Notes under the pieces: model-generated | Told to the model about the DNA's origin: nothing | Databases searched by the model: none | What the model saw: the letters and a program-made list of their open reading frames with translations, nothing else | NCBI RefSeq assembly: GCF_009455685.1 | Contig: NZ_QPES01000001.1 | Coordinates: 992,001 to 1,056,000, forward strand | Source: Paraburkholderia hayleyella | GTDB taxonomy: Bacteria; Pseudomonadota; Gammaproteobacteria; Burkholderiales; Burkholderiaceae | Length of the DNA stretch: 64,000 bases | Reading direction: 5' to 3' | Program-made: the position numbers and the translations under genes | Part shown: positions 50,801 to 60,544 of the stretch, piece after piece | Position numbering within the stretch: position 1 is the first letter of the stretch | How the letters are laid out: the number at the start of each line of letters is the position of its first letter

Positions 50801-52558
50801 ATGCATCATGGCCTCGGCTTCATTCAGGATCTGGCGGTGGTGATGGCCTTTGCTGGCCTCGTCACCGTGCTGTTCCATCGCCTGAAACAGCCGGTGGTGC
50901 TGGGTTATATCGCGGCTGGGGTGATCATCGGCCCCTACACGCCGCCGTTCCAGCTGATCAATGACCAGCAGACCATCCAGACGCTGGGCGAGCTCGGCGT
51001 GGTCTTCCTGATGTTCTCGCTGGGGCTTGAATTCAGTTTGCGCAAGTTGTTCCGGGTCGGTGCGACCGCGATTGTCGCGGCGCTGTCGGAAATTGTGCTG
51101 ATGCTGTGGGTGGGCTATGAAATCGGCCAGGCATTTGGCTGGAGTTCGATGGATTCGCTGTTTCTGGGTGCGATTCTCGCTATTTCCTCCACTACGATTA
51201 TCGTCAAGGCCTTGTCCGATCTTGGTTTGAAGCGTGAACGTTTCGCCCAGCTGGTGTTCGGCATCCTGATCGTCGAGGATATCCTGGCGATTGCCATGCT
51301 GGTGCTGCTTACCGGCATTGCCCAGACTGGCGAGCTCAGCGCGGGCGTGGCGATGGTGACGCTGGGCAAGCTGCTGCTGTTTATGACGGTGTCGCTCGTC
51401 GTGGGCATTTTGCTGGTACCGCGCGCGCTTAACTACGTGGCACGGGCAGGCAGCGATGAGATGCTGCTGGTGGCGGTGCTGGGTTTTTGCTTTGCCTTTT
51501 GCCTGCTGGTGATGAAGCTCGATTACAGCATTGCGCTGGGCGCGTTTCTGATCGGCGCGATTATCGCGGAGTCGCGTCACCTGCATCGCATCGAGCACCT
51601 GATCATGCCGTTGCGCGACGTGTTTTCCGCGATTTTCTTCGTCACGATCGGTTTGATGCTCAATCCGCGGGTGCTGGTCGATTACGCCTGGCCGATCGCG
51701 GTCATTACGATTGCCGTGGTGCTGGGCAAGATTGTCTCGTGCGGCCTTGGCACGTTTCTCGCGGGCAAGGACGCCCGCACGGCGATGCGCGTGGGCATGA
51801 CCGTGTCGCAGATTGGCGAGTTCTCTTTCATCATCGCGTCGCTGGGCCTGACGCTGAAAGTCACCAGTGCGTTTCTCTATCCGATTGCCGTGGCGGTCTC
51901 GGCGTTGACCACTTTGTTTACGCCTTATCTGATTCGCGCGGCTGATCCGCTCACCCAGCGGCTAGGCCGCGCGATGCCGCCGCTGGTGACCAATGTGTTT
52001 GGCATGTATGCGCAGTGGCTTGGCAGCTTGCGTCCAGGCAGCGGCGGCCCGACGCTCTTTAGCCTGTGCCGCCGCATCGTCGTGCAAGTGGCGATCAATC
52101 TGGCGCTGGTCGCGGCGATTTTTCTGGTGGTGTCGTATAGCGCGCCTTACGCCAGCCCGTGGCTCGTGCGCTGGCTGCCGTCCGAGCCGATGCAACGCGT
52201 GGTGCTGTGGGGTGGGGCGTTGCTGTTGTCGCTGCCGTTTCTCGTTGCGGTGTATCGCAAAACCAAATCGCTGGCGCTGTTGCTGGCGGAAGTCAGCGTG
52301 CAACCTGCCAAGGCGGGGCGCTTTACGCGAGCGCTGCGTTATGCGATTTCGGATCTGGTGCCGTTGGTCTCGATGGTGGGCGTGTTCGTGCTGGTGGCTG
52401 CGCTCTCGGGTGGTATTTTGCCGCCGACGGGCTTGCTGATTGCCGTTCTGGTGTGCGCGGCGTTTCTGGTGATGCTGTTGTGGCGCTGGTGCGTGAAGAT
52501 TCACGCGGCCATGCAAATTGCCTTGCGCGAGACGTTCGACGAGCAGCCGGACCCCTGA
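50801..52558 (+). CDS. CPA2-family cation:proton antiporter (KefB/YbaL-like)
   Basis: 585 residues. The first ~400 form the Na+/H+ exchanger domain: LKQPVVLGYIAAGVIIGP, LGELGVVFLMFSLGLEFSLRKL and AISSTTIIVKALSDLG are characteristic of KefB/YbaL-type K+/H+ antiporters. Instead of a TrkA-N nucleotide-binding domain the C-terminus has three or four further membrane helices and a short charged end. AAGAAGGAG precedes the start at 50801. The ion specificity is not determinable. Confidence 0.9.
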   Translation: MHHGLGFIQDLAVVMAFAGLVTVLFHRLKQPVVLGYIAAGVIIGPYTPPFQLINDQQTIQTLGELGVVFLMFSLGLEFSLRKLFRVGATAIVAALSEIVLMLWVGYEIGQAFGWSSMDSLFLGAILAISSTTIIVKALSDLGLKRERFAQLVFGILIVEDILAIAMLVLLTGIAQTGELSAGVAMVTLGKLLLFMTVSLVVGILLVPRALNYVARAGSDEMLLVAVLGFCFAFCLLVMKLDYSIALGAFLIGAIIAESRHLHRIEHLIMPLRDVFSAIFFVTIGLMLNPRVLVDYAWPIAVITIAVVLGKIVSCGLGTFLAGKDARTAMRVGMTVSQIGEFSFIIASLGLTLKVTSAFLYPIAVAVSALTTLFTPYLIRAADPLTQRLGRAMPPLVTNVFGMYAQWLGSLRPGSGGPTLFSLCRRIVVQVAINLALVAAIFLVVSYSAPYASPWLVRWLPSEPMQRVVLWGGALLLSLPFLVAVYRKTKSLALLLAEVSVQPAKAGRFTRALRYAISDLVPLVSMVGVFVLVAALSGGILPPTGLLIAVLVCAAFLVMLLWRWCVKIHAAMQIALRETFDEQPDP

Positions 52559-52664
52559 AACCAGGGTGGCATGGACGGGCGGGTTTGCCGTGCTGGAGTG
52601 GCTGGCGGATAATCCAGATTCGTCCATTTTTCGTTCGCGCGCCACAGCGCGGCGGTTCAACGTC

Positions 52665-54125
52665 ATGAATGAAAAAACGTCTGATCCGGCTGACGCGCCG
52701 CGCGCGGTTTCTGCTTCCCATTCTTCCCCGCCTTCGCCTTCCCCAGGCCCCTCCTCTTCAGCCGTATCAGGCCCGGACAGCGATGCCATCCAGGCAACCC
52801 AACCCGATCCAGCGGGTTCGCCCGCCGCCCGCGCGGCGACCGACGAACCCGCTAGCGCCTCGAATCTCACGCCGGAACCTGCTGACAGCAGTAGCACGTT
52901 AGCCGGGCGGCAGCGCGATGCTGTTGAGGCGCGGGTATCGGCTGTGGCTGCGACCGCCCGGCAAGAGGCGGCGGTCCGTCGGCAGCCCATGGCTGGGCAT
53001 GCCGGGCCGGACGCTGGAGGGGCGGCGCCGGTTGCTGCCGCAACGGCAACATCCCTCTCAGCGTCGCAGACGGATGCGGATGCGGATGCGGCTGCGAGCC
53101 CGCCCGCCATGGCTTCTACTGCCAGCGCCGGGGGCGCGGCCACTGCTGCGGCACGTCCGGCCGGGACACTCCCCCCCGGGTTTGGCGTGCCGCCCGATTT
53201 CGGCGCTCCGAACCCGCCACCGCTTGGCTCGCTGCCGCCTGCGCCGCCGCGCTATCTGAAGCAGACGGATTCCGCATGGTCGGTGTTTGGCCGTATCATC
53301 GCGGCCCGCGCCCGCCAGCTCTTCGATCGGGCAGGCCAGCGGATCACGCAGCGCACGCTGCGTATTGGCGTGTCCGCGCGGATTTTTCATCCTGAGCCAG
53401 GTGCTAAGGGGCTGCGTGGCAAGACCTTGCAATATCTCGAAGAATCCATTGCGCATTGGGCCATGTCACGCGACGTGCTGGTGTTCATGATTCCGACGGT
53501 CGGGCATCAGGGCATGCTGCATCCGAGCAATATCCGCCTGCGCGATTACGCGAGAAATCTGGATGGCCTGTTGCTGCAAGGCGGCGCGGATGTGTCGCCG
53601 CAGTCTTACGCGGAAACAGCGAGCCGCCCGGAATGGCCTGGCGACCGTGTGCGCGACATGTACGAACTGGAACTGCTGCACGAGTTCATCGAATCGGGCA
53701 AACCGGTACTGGGCGTTTGCCGCGGTTGCCAACTGATTAACGTGGCGTTTGGCGGCACGCTGTACCAGGACATTGCGACCGATGTGCCCACGGCCGATGC
53801 GCATGTCAGCGAGCATTACGATCAGCATCGGCATGCGATTCATTTTCCGGATGGTTCGACGTTGCTGAACATGTTTCCTGGACAACGCGATGCCGTGGTG
53901 AATTCGATTCATCACCAGGCGGTCAAAACCTTGGGGCGTGATCTCAATATCGAAGCAGTTTCGGCGTCGGATGGCCTGATCGAAGCGGTGCGCTTGCGGC
54001 GCGCGCCATTCGTCATGGGGGTGCAATGGCATCCGGAGTTTCACCGCGCGGGTGGGCCGGAGTTGCTCGATTGCACGCCCTTGCTCGATACATTTTTGCG
54101 CGCGGCGCGGGAAACCCGTTTTTAA
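52665..54125 (+). CDS. Class I glutamine amidotransferase-like hydrolase with long low-complexity N-terminus
   Basis: 486 residues. From about 255 onward it is a peptidase C26/PuuD-type domain (gamma-glutamyl-GABA hydrolase family): LDGLLLQGGADVSPQSY, Cys352 in GVCRGCQLINVAFGG, and His456/Glu458 in VQWHPEF give the Cys-His-Glu triad. The first ~230 residues are almost only Ala, Pro, Ser, Gly, Thr and Asp, with small repeats (ASQTDADADAAAS), and look disordered. Such an extension is not part of PuuD. Start ATG 52665; there is no signal peptide. A tandem repeat follows the gene. Confidence 0.82.
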   Translation: MNEKTSDPADAPRAVSASHSSPPSPSPGPSSSAVSGPDSDAIQATQPDPAGSPAARAATDEPASASNLTPEPADSSSTLAGRQRDAVEARVSAVAATARQEAAVRRQPMAGHAGPDAGGAAPVAAATATSLSASQTDADADAAASPPAMASTASAGGAATAAARPAGTLPPGFGVPPDFGAPNPPPLGSLPPAPPRYLKQTDSAWSVFGRIIAARARQLFDRAGQRITQRTLRIGVSARIFHPEPGAKGLRGKTLQYLEESIAHWAMSRDVLVFMIPTVGHQGMLHPSNIRLRDYARNLDGLLLQGGADVSPQSYAETASRPEWPGDRVRDMYELELLHEFIESGKPVLGVCRGCQLINVAFGGTLYQDIATDVPTADAHVSEHYDQHRHAIHFPDGSTLLNMFPGQRDAVVNSIHHQAVKTLGRDLNIEAVSASDGLIEAVRLRRAPFVMGVQWHPEFHRAGGPELLDCTPLLDTFLRAARETRF

Positions 54126-54187
54126 GGACCACTGCGGCGGCAGGCCAGGCGCCTACGGGTATTTCAAAAAAACTGAATCGTTTAATC

Positions 54188-54226
54188 GTGCCGTTTATGC
54201 GTGCCGTTTATGCGTGCCGTTTATGC
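54188..54226. repeat. Three 13-bp tandem repeats after the amidotransferase gene
   Basis: GTGCCGTTTATGC repeated three times exactly, then a partial GTGC, 62 bp after the stop codon. Confidence 0.93.
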
Positions 54227-54366
54227 GTGCATTAATTAGACCCAATGCCTATTGAGTGATTTATCTCGATTTAAAGTGTTGTAGTGAGGCACGTGAAAGT
54301 TTCGCGCGATTGCAAATTCGGGTGATAATCCGGAACTGTTTGGGATTCGCAGGGAGCATTGCACGT

Positions 54367-55068
54367 ATGAAGTACCCTTTACCTTCTCTTCTGCGACGCG
54401 TCATGCTGTGTGCAACCGCGTGCGCGATGTTGCAGGGCGGCGTTGCCGCCGCACAAGACGCCGATACCATTCCCATGGTTGGCACCCGTCCTGCTATGGG
54501 AAGCATGACGCCACAGCCCACCACATCGGCGGTACCGCTTGCAGAAGGCTCTAATGGCGCGCAGGGCGATGTCGCTGAGCTGATGCAACTGATTCACAAT
54601 TCAAATCTGGTCGAATTACGTACAACCTATAACGGCAGTTATGGTGCGAGCCTGTTTTTCTATCCCCAGGAAATGACGTATTACGCCGCATTATTCCAGG
54701 ACAAGCATTTTTGGCGCGTGATCAAATCACAGGACGAAGGACGTGCCGAGGCGATTTATGACGGTTTCGTGCGGCAAACGGGGCAACTGGCGGAGGTCGA
54801 GATTCGCCGCACCCAGTTGCAGGCACAAAAAGCATTTATTGAGCGGGTGATTGCATTGTCGGAAGATCGTGCGCGCCGCTTGCAGGCGGATATTTCGGTT
54901 GCACGCACGCAGCAGGCGAAGGTGAGCGATTACCAGCGTCAGGTACAAGGTCAGGCGGTGGCGCTGAGTGTTGAGAAAGAAAAGGCACAAGGCCAGTTGC
55001 GCCAGTTGCAGCGCGAGGTGCAGGTGCTGCAGCGTCAGACCGAAGCCGGTTTGCCTATGCCGCGTTGA
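54367..55068 (+). CDS. DUF2968 domain-containing exported protein
   Basis: 233 residues. A signal peptide (MKYPLPSLLRRVMLCATACAMLQGGVAAA) is followed by a Thr/Pro-rich linker and a domain with LMQLIHNSNLVELRTTYNGSYGASLFFYP, then a long coiled coil (about 150-225: RRTQLQAQKAFIERVIALSEDRARRLQADISVAR in shortened view). This fits DUF2968, a Burkholderiales family of unknown function, probably periplasmic. Start chosen at the signal-peptide Met; the frame is open upstream. Confidence 0.82.
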   Translation: MKYPLPSLLRRVMLCATACAMLQGGVAAAQDADTIPMVGTRPAMGSMTPQPTTSAVPLAEGSNGAQGDVAELMQLIHNSNLVELRTTYNGSYGASLFFYPQEMTYYAALFQDKHFWRVIKSQDEGRAEAIYDGFVRQTGQLAEVEIRRTQLQAQKAFIERVIALSEDRARRLQADISVARTQQAKVSDYQRQVQGQAVALSVEKEKAQGQLRQLQREVQVLQRQTEAGLPMPR

Positions 55069-55172
55069 GCCGCGGGCCTTCTGGCTTGGTGGCCGAATCC
55101 TGATTCGGATTCACCGCGCTTTCACGACGCGCTTTCACGCTTTCGCGCTTTCACGATTAATAGCGTTAGCTT

Positions 55173-55218
55173 AAAAAAAACAGCCTGGCAAATTCAATTT
55201 GCCAGGCTGTTTTTTTAT
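55173..55218. terminator. Strong bidirectional terminator
   Basis: ACAGCCTGGCAAATT pairs with AATTTGCCAGGCTGT, flanked by A8 and T7. It serves DUF2968 (plus) and the convergent proline-rich gene (minus). Confidence 0.9.
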
Positions 55219-55276
55219 GTTCAAACCGTTGTGAGAGTGGAAGCCGCGGAAGCCCGGAATTTGAGCCGGCACGTGA

Positions 55277-56572
55277 TTACTTCGCAAACTGGTCTGGAAT
55301 TTCGGTCACACGGCGTTGGGAAATGCTTTGCATCCAGTCGCTGCCAGCAGCCCCGGAAGGCGCACGGGCGGCCGCTCCCGTGTTGGTGCGTGGCAGCGGC
55401 GGAGGGGGGGAGCTCGCCTGGGTATTCGCGGAGAGCGCGACTGACGGATAAGAGTTTGTCATCAATGGCGCGGGGGGCGGAGGCGAATACGGGCCGGCTG
55501 CCGAATAAGTGGAAGTGGCCTCGGCATGACGCATGGCTCGCGGTGGGATATACGCGGAATCTGTGACGTCGGGTATGACATCCCAGCGCGCGACATTGGC
55601 ATTCCGATGAATCTTGTGTGGCGCCGCGAGGTAGGTGTCGTCGTAGTAATCGTGACGGGTTTTTCCACGCGTTTTGTCTGTATGGTGTGGGGCACGGGCG
55701 GCCATCCGGGTGGCCGCTCTCGTGTCTGTGCGGAATGACGGTTGTTCGGCCAGCGTGGCGCTTTTTTTGACGCGGTTGCTGGCGTGTGTTGAGCGAGGTT
55801 TGGCGAGCTGTGCAGCCTTGGCCTGAGTTAATGGTTGCGATTGTGGTTGCGCGGGATGTTGCGTTGCCTCTGGAGCCGTTGGCGTTAACGGCGAGACCGG
55901 CGCGGGAGCGACAGCAACCGTTGTGGTTGGGGCCAATGGCAATACGGATTTGCCTGGCGCGGCCGCTTTGGCCGCTTTGGCCGTTTGGGTCGACGCCGAG
56001 GCGGGCGCTGGAAGCGCCTGGGCGGTCACGACAGATCCCGACATTCTGTCGGCATGGCTTTCTGGCTGACCGGTTGTGGCGGACGGCACGGTGTCGGACG
56101 CTGGCGTATCCAGCACGGTTTTCGACGTTGGCGAATGGCTCAGTGCGAGCCACCCTAGCAGGGCGACGCCACTCAGCGCGCAGACACTGCCTGCGATCAC
56201 ATGACGGCGAGTGGAGGGCGGCGGCATGCTGGCTGGCACGGCCGATGCCATGGTGGACGCGGCTTCTGGTTTCGCCAGCGGCACGATGATGGGCGTGGGC
56301 GGTGCTTCGGCCGCAATAGCAGCAGATGCGGCAGCAGACGTAGCGTCATTTCCTGATGGGCCCCACTGGCACATCGCATGCACCGAGCCGGATTCGATGC
56401 AAAAGGTGTGCAGCATCGCGGCGTAGAGCGCTTTGAGCTCGGTGCGAAAGCTGATGTTGGGTGGCAGAAGCGACCACTCCTGACCGAATGGCACAGGGAT
56501 AAGTTCGAGTGGGCGCAGCCGCGGCAGCGCCATGTTGCCTTCAATCAGGGTAAGAGGGACAGTTGTCGACAT
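55277..56572 (-). CDS. Proline/alanine-rich protein with one membrane segment (431 aa)
   Basis: I do not recognise the family. From MSTTVPLTLIEGNMALP the first ~75 residues look folded (RPLELIPVPFGQEWSLLPPNISFRTELKALYAAML contains ordered segments). A single hydrophobic helix at about 148-165 (HVIAGSVCALSGVALLGWLAL) follows. The rest is long, Pro/Ala/Thr-rich and basic (PHHTDKTRGKTRHDYYDD), ending MQSISQRRVTEIPDQFAK. The layout, with a cytosolic head, one helix and a long periplasmic Pro-rich arm, resembles TonB- or secretion-accessory proteins but lacks their C-terminal domains. Start at 56572. Confidence 0.7.
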   Translation of the reverse strand: MSTTVPLTLIEGNMALPRLRPLELIPVPFGQEWSLLPPNISFRTELKALYAAMLHTFCIESGSVHAMCQWGPSGNDATSAAASAAIAAEAPPTPIIVPLAKPEAASTMASAVPASMPPPSTRRHVIAGSVCALSGVALLGWLALSHSPTSKTVLDTPASDTVPSATTGQPESHADRMSGSVVTAQALPAPASASTQTAKAAKAAAPGKSVLPLAPTTTVAVAPAPVSPLTPTAPEATQHPAQPQSQPLTQAKAAQLAKPRSTHASNRVKKSATLAEQPSFRTDTRAATRMAARAPHHTDKTRGKTRHDYYDDTYLAAPHKIHRNANVARWDVIPDVTDSAYIPPRAMRHAEATSTYSAAGPYSPPPPAPLMTNSYPSVALSANTQASSPPPPLPRTNTGAAARAPSGAAGSDWMQSISQRRVTEIPDQFAK

Positions 56573-57206
56573 CGGTCTCTTCGCAGCGCCTTGTTGGGTC
56601 TTGTGGCCTCGGGGGGCAGATGTTGACAAAAAACGCCGGCAGACAAGGCGAGGATGCGCTCGTTATCCGGGTGGGTCAGGGTGAAGCCATCGGGAGCGCC
56701 GTAATAATACCGTGCTGCTCAGGGAAACAGACGATCAGATTGCTCTGAAAGTCTAAAAGCGTATGCGTATATATCAGTATTCGACACAGATATCGGTTAC
56801 GAAGTCATGACTGCGAGGGGATTTTAGCATCGGTCCGAACGATATTAAATTGAGACAGATGAGAGTGTGCGATTAAAGCGAATTTGTGAAAGGGATTTGT
56901 ATTTAATAAGCGACACAATGTCGTCGGCATTGTCATTGGCAACATCGCTGGTTCCTTTTTCCCCAGCCTCGATTCATGGAAATGTCTTTTGCTTTACACG
57001 TTGGCGTTTTCATGAAAATGCATGCACTGTCAGTTTTCCTCCCCAGCCAGCCGCTGGGCTTCGCTGCCCTGAAGAAGTGATGAGGCTGCATTGAATCCGA
57101 TGTCTGGCTTTTTTCCGTTCTTGCGGGTTCCTTACTGGTTATTTATCCGCTGTCCCCTTCGTTTAAGCGCGTGCTTTGCCGCGTGCCCGTCCTAATCGAG
57201 AGCGCT
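56573..57206. other. Divergent intergenic region before the citrate-type symporter
   Basis: About 630 bp between divergent genes, AT-richer than surroundings at 56750-56960. It should contain both promoters. I see no gene: the open frame 56867-57094 has neither start signal nor recognisable product. Confidence 0.4.
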
Positions 57207-58502
57207 ATGTCCACCGTCTCCCACGTGTCTCCAAATGAATCGAAAGTCCGGACAGTATTCCGTGTCGTTAGCGGTAACTTTCTCGAAATGTACGATTTCA
57301 TGGTTTATGGCTATTACGCTTCAGCCATTGCCCGCACTTATTTTCCCAGCGGTAATCAATTTGTCTCGCTGATGCTGTCTTTATCGGTATTCGGCGCGGG
57401 TTTTCTGATGCGCCCGTTAGGGGCAATCGTGCTGGGTGCCTATATTGATCACCATGGCCGCCGCAAAGGGCTGATTCTTACGCTTGGGCTGATGGCGCTC
57501 GGCACGCTCACGGTCGCGGCGATTCCCGGCTACGCCACGATCGGGGTGCTCGCGCCGGTGCTGGTACTCCTTGGACGGCTGTTGCAGGGGTTCTCGGCGG
57601 GAGTCGAGCTGGGCGGGGTCTCGGTTTATCTGTCGGAAATGGCCACCAAAGGCCACAAGGGCTTTTACTGCGCCTGGCAATCGGGTAGCCAGCAAGTCGC
57701 GGTGGTGTTCGCCGCGCTGATCGGCGTATTGCTCAGCCAACTGCTGCCCGTCGAGCAGATGAGTGCCTGGGGCTGGCGCGTGCCGTTTCTGATTGGCTGT
57801 TTGATCGTGCCGTTCCTGTTTCTGATTCGCCGCTCGCTGAAAGAAACCGATGAATTTCTTGCCCGCAAGCATCGTCCAGGCATGGGCGAGATCATGCAGT
57901 CCATGGTGCAGAACTGGCGCGTGGTGTTAGGCGGCATGGGTATGGTCATCATGACGACCGTGTCGTTTTACATGATCACCGCGTACACACCGACCTTTGG
58001 CAAGGAAGTGCTGAAGCTCTCGGCGCTCGATACGCTGGTGGTCACGGTGTGTGTGGGGCTGTCAAACCTGATCTGGCTGCCGCTGTCGGGGGCGCTGTCG
58101 GATCGCATCGGGCGGCGTCCGGTGTTGCTCTGCTTTACTGTGCTGACGTTACTGACGGCTTATCCCGCTGTGCTGTGGCTGGTGGCTGAACCGTCGTTTG
58201 AACGTCTGCTGGCAGTCGAGCTCTGGCTGTCGTTTCTCTACGGCAGCTATAACGGCGCAATGGTCGTCGCCTTGACCGAGGTCATGCCCGTGGAAGTGCG
58301 CACCGCAGGGTTTTCGCTGGCGTATAGCCTGGCGACGACCGTCGGCGGATTTACGCCAGCGATCTCGACGCTGCTGATCCACACCACAGGCAATAAGGCT
58401 GCTCCGGGATTGTGGTTGAGTGCGGCAGCGCTGTGCGGCCTGATTGCAACGCTCTGGCTGTATCGCACGCCGGAGGCGCGCAATCAGTACCGCATGGCCT
58501 AG
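57207..58502 (+). CDS. MFS citrate/tricarballylate:H+ symporter-type transporter
   Basis: 431 residues, 12 helices. VSGNFLEMYDFMVYGYYASAIARTYFP, GRRKGLILTLGLMALGTL and QGFSAGVELGGVSVYLSE closely match the CitA/CitH/TcuC group of proton symporters for citrate and tricarballylate. SGALSDRIGRRPVLL is the second-half MFS motif. Start at 57207. No tcuAB or other catabolic gene adjoins, so the substrate is inferred from family only. Confidence 0.87.
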   Translation: MSTVSHVSPNESKVRTVFRVVSGNFLEMYDFMVYGYYASAIARTYFPSGNQFVSLMLSLSVFGAGFLMRPLGAIVLGAYIDHHGRRKGLILTLGLMALGTLTVAAIPGYATIGVLAPVLVLLGRLLQGFSAGVELGGVSVYLSEMATKGHKGFYCAWQSGSQQVAVVFAALIGVLLSQLLPVEQMSAWGWRVPFLIGCLIVPFLFLIRRSLKETDEFLARKHRPGMGEIMQSMVQNWRVVLGGMGMVIMTTVSFYMITAYTPTFGKEVLKLSALDTLVVTVCVGLSNLIWLPLSGALSDRIGRRPVLLCFTVLTLLTAYPAVLWLVAEPSFERLLAVELWLSFLYGSYNGAMVVALTEVMPVEVRTAGFSLAYSLATTVGGFTPAISTLLIHTTGNKAAPGLWLSAAALCGLIATLWLYRTPEARNQYRMA

Positions 58503-58625
58503 CACCGCGCGGGCAGTACAGTCGCCCGCAGCGAGTAGCCCATCGCGGGACGCAACGGCGGTTGCGTCCTGATGTCTTCACCTTTGATACAGGTTCGAGA
58601 CGGGTTCAAGACGGGTTCGAATCAG

Positions 58626-58675
58626 GCCCTGCACCGCTTTATTCATATCGAATGAAACGGTGCGGGGCTTTTTTT
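58626..58675 (+). terminator. Terminator of the citrate-type symporter
   Basis: GCCCTGCACCG (58626-58636) pairs with CGGTGCGGGGC (58658-58668) with one wobble, an inner TTCAT/ATGAA stem, then T7. Convergent TPR gene follows. Confidence 0.75.
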
Positions 58676-58693
58676 ATGAATCCGCCAATCCGC

Positions 58694-60544
58694 TTACGTG
58701 TGTTGTAGTTCGCGGGCCACGGTTTCGATGACTTCGGCCCAGGCGCCGGGATGGGGTTGGCGCACAAGCCGCGCGCTGCCATACCACGGGCTGCGGGCCG
58801 TGCCGGTGAACCAGCGCCAGTCAGCGGCGAACGGCAGCATGAGCCACAGCGGGATACGCAGCGCGCCTGTGAGGTGGGCAATCGCTGTATCCACCGACAC
58901 CACACCGTCGAGCCGTTCGATGATGGCGGCCGTATCCGCGAAATCGTGAATTTTCTCGTGCAGACGGTGGATCGACGCGGCGTGCGGATGGGCCGTGAGT
59001 GCGGCGTGTTCGGCTGGGCTGAGATCGGGTTGCAACACGATCCAGTCGATGCCCTTGAGGGCGAAGAGCGGCTCAAGCGCGGCGAGCGGCAGTGAGCGGG
59101 TTTCCTGGCGCTGGATGCGGCCCGACCACGCAAGGCCGATCTTGCGCCGCGACTGGCCGCCCAGTGAGCCGCGCCATTTGCGTTGGTAACTGGGCGGCAC
59201 GCTCAGATGAGCGGTGCGTGGCGGAATCGTCTCGAAGGTGGTGCCGAGTGCGAGGGGCAGGCTCAGTAACGGGCAGTACAGATCGGCGACGATGCGAGGG
59301 GTATCCAGCGCGACCAGCGTGATCCGCCAGTTACGCGCGGCAGGCGCGAGTAGCGGCAGCAGTTCGCGCTGCACGGCAAGGATCACACGTGCGGCGCGCT
59401 GTGCGGCGAGCGGGACAAAACGGACGAATTGCAGCGTATCGCCGAAGCCCTGTTCGGCCTGAATCAGCAAGGTGTGGTGCGGTGCGAGCGGTTCGCCGTA
59501 CCAGCGTGGCAGCGGCGGCGCGGGATCATCCGCGAGCAGTTTGAGACGCCATTCGTAATCGGGCAAGCCGCGTGCGAAGTCGCCCTGCGTGAGCCGGGCC
59601 AGGGCCCGGTTGAGATACGCGGCAGCCAGATCGGGCCGCAGGCGCAAGGCCTGATCGAAGGCGCGCACAGCGGCGGCGGGGGCGCCGAGCGCCTGATGGG
59701 TGGTGCCGAGGCCGAACCAGCCGGGGGCCAGGTGCGGATCGAAGCCCACCGCCCGTTCGAAGTGCGGCCGGGCCTGCGAGTGCTGCCCTAGCGCCGCCAG
59801 CGCGTTGCCCAGGCCGGTGAGTGCGAGCGGCAAGTTGGGCTGCAAGGCGAGAACGGCTTCGAAAGCGTGGATGGCTTCATCGTGGCGTCCGGTTGCATCG
59901 AGCGTATTGGCCAGATTGAAATGCGCGGCGACGAACTGTGGCTGAAGCGCCAGTGCTGAGCGGAAATGCTCGGTGGCTTTGGCGGATTCGCCCAGCGCAT
60001 TCAGCGCCATGCCGAGATTGTTGTGTGCGCCGGCATGCTGTGGCTGCAGCTCCAGGGCGCGACGCAATGCGGCGGCGGCTTCTTCATGCTGTCCGAGCGC
60101 GTGCAAGGCATTGCCGAGGTTGTTGTGCGAAGAGACGTCGTCCGGTTGCAGGCGGAGCGCTTTCTGGAAGGCATCGACAGCATCTTCGTGGCGTTCGGCC
60201 GCTGCGTAAGCATTACCGAGGTTGTAATGCGCCAGCACGAAGGTCGGGGCGAGCGTGAGCGCGTTGCGAAAGCACTCGATCGCGCCATCCAGCTGCCCCA
60301 TCGCCTTGAGTGCATTGCCGAGGTTCAGTTGCAGTGCGGCATCGCCGGGCCGCAGGTCGGCGGCGCGGCGCACCAGATCGGCGGCTTTGCTGTGCTGGCC
60401 CTGCTGATGATGCAGCACGCCCAGCATATGCAAGGCATCGACATGGAGTGGATAGCTGTCGAGGAGCGTGCGGTAGCCGCGTGCGGCCTCCTCAAGACGG
60501 CCATTGTGGTGCGCAGCGTAAGCCTGATTGAAAGCGTGTTCCAT
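58694..60544 (-). CDS. TPR-repeat protein with C-terminal glycosyltransferase-like domain
   Basis: 616 residues. From about residue 8 to 370 there are ten or so tetratricopeptide repeats (for example VLAHYNLGNAYAAAERHEDA, VSSHNNLGNALHALGQHEEA). The C-terminal third (LLIQAEQGFGDTLQFVRFVP, then GLAWSGRIQRQETRSLPL and GVVSVDTAIAHLTGALRIPLW) resembles family-9-type glycosyltransferases. Similar proteins occur in Burkholderia and may glycosylate proteins or surface glycans, but the acceptor is unknown. Start MEHAFNQAYAAHHNG at 60544, the family-typical N-terminus. Confidence 0.88.
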   Translation of the reverse strand: MEHAFNQAYAAHHNGRLEEAARGYRTLLDSYPLHVDALHMLGVLHHQQGQHSKAADLVRRAADLRPGDAALQLNLGNALKAMGQLDGAIECFRNALTLAPTFVLAHYNLGNAYAAAERHEDAVDAFQKALRLQPDDVSSHNNLGNALHALGQHEEAAAALRRALELQPQHAGAHNNLGMALNALGESAKATEHFRSALALQPQFVAAHFNLANTLDATGRHDEAIHAFEAVLALQPNLPLALTGLGNALAALGQHSQARPHFERAVGFDPHLAPGWFGLGTTHQALGAPAAAVRAFDQALRLRPDLAAAYLNRALARLTQGDFARGLPDYEWRLKLLADDPAPPLPRWYGEPLAPHHTLLIQAEQGFGDTLQFVRFVPLAAQRAARVILAVQRELLPLLAPAARNWRITLVALDTPRIVADLYCPLLSLPLALGTTFETIPPRTAHLSVPPSYQRKWRGSLGGQSRRKIGLAWSGRIQRQETRSLPLAALEPLFALKGIDWIVLQPDLSPAEHAALTAHPHAASIHRLHEKIHDFADTAAIIERLDGVVSVDTAIAHLTGALRIPLWLMLPFAADWRWFTGTARSPWYGSARLVRQPHPGAWAEVIETVARELQHT

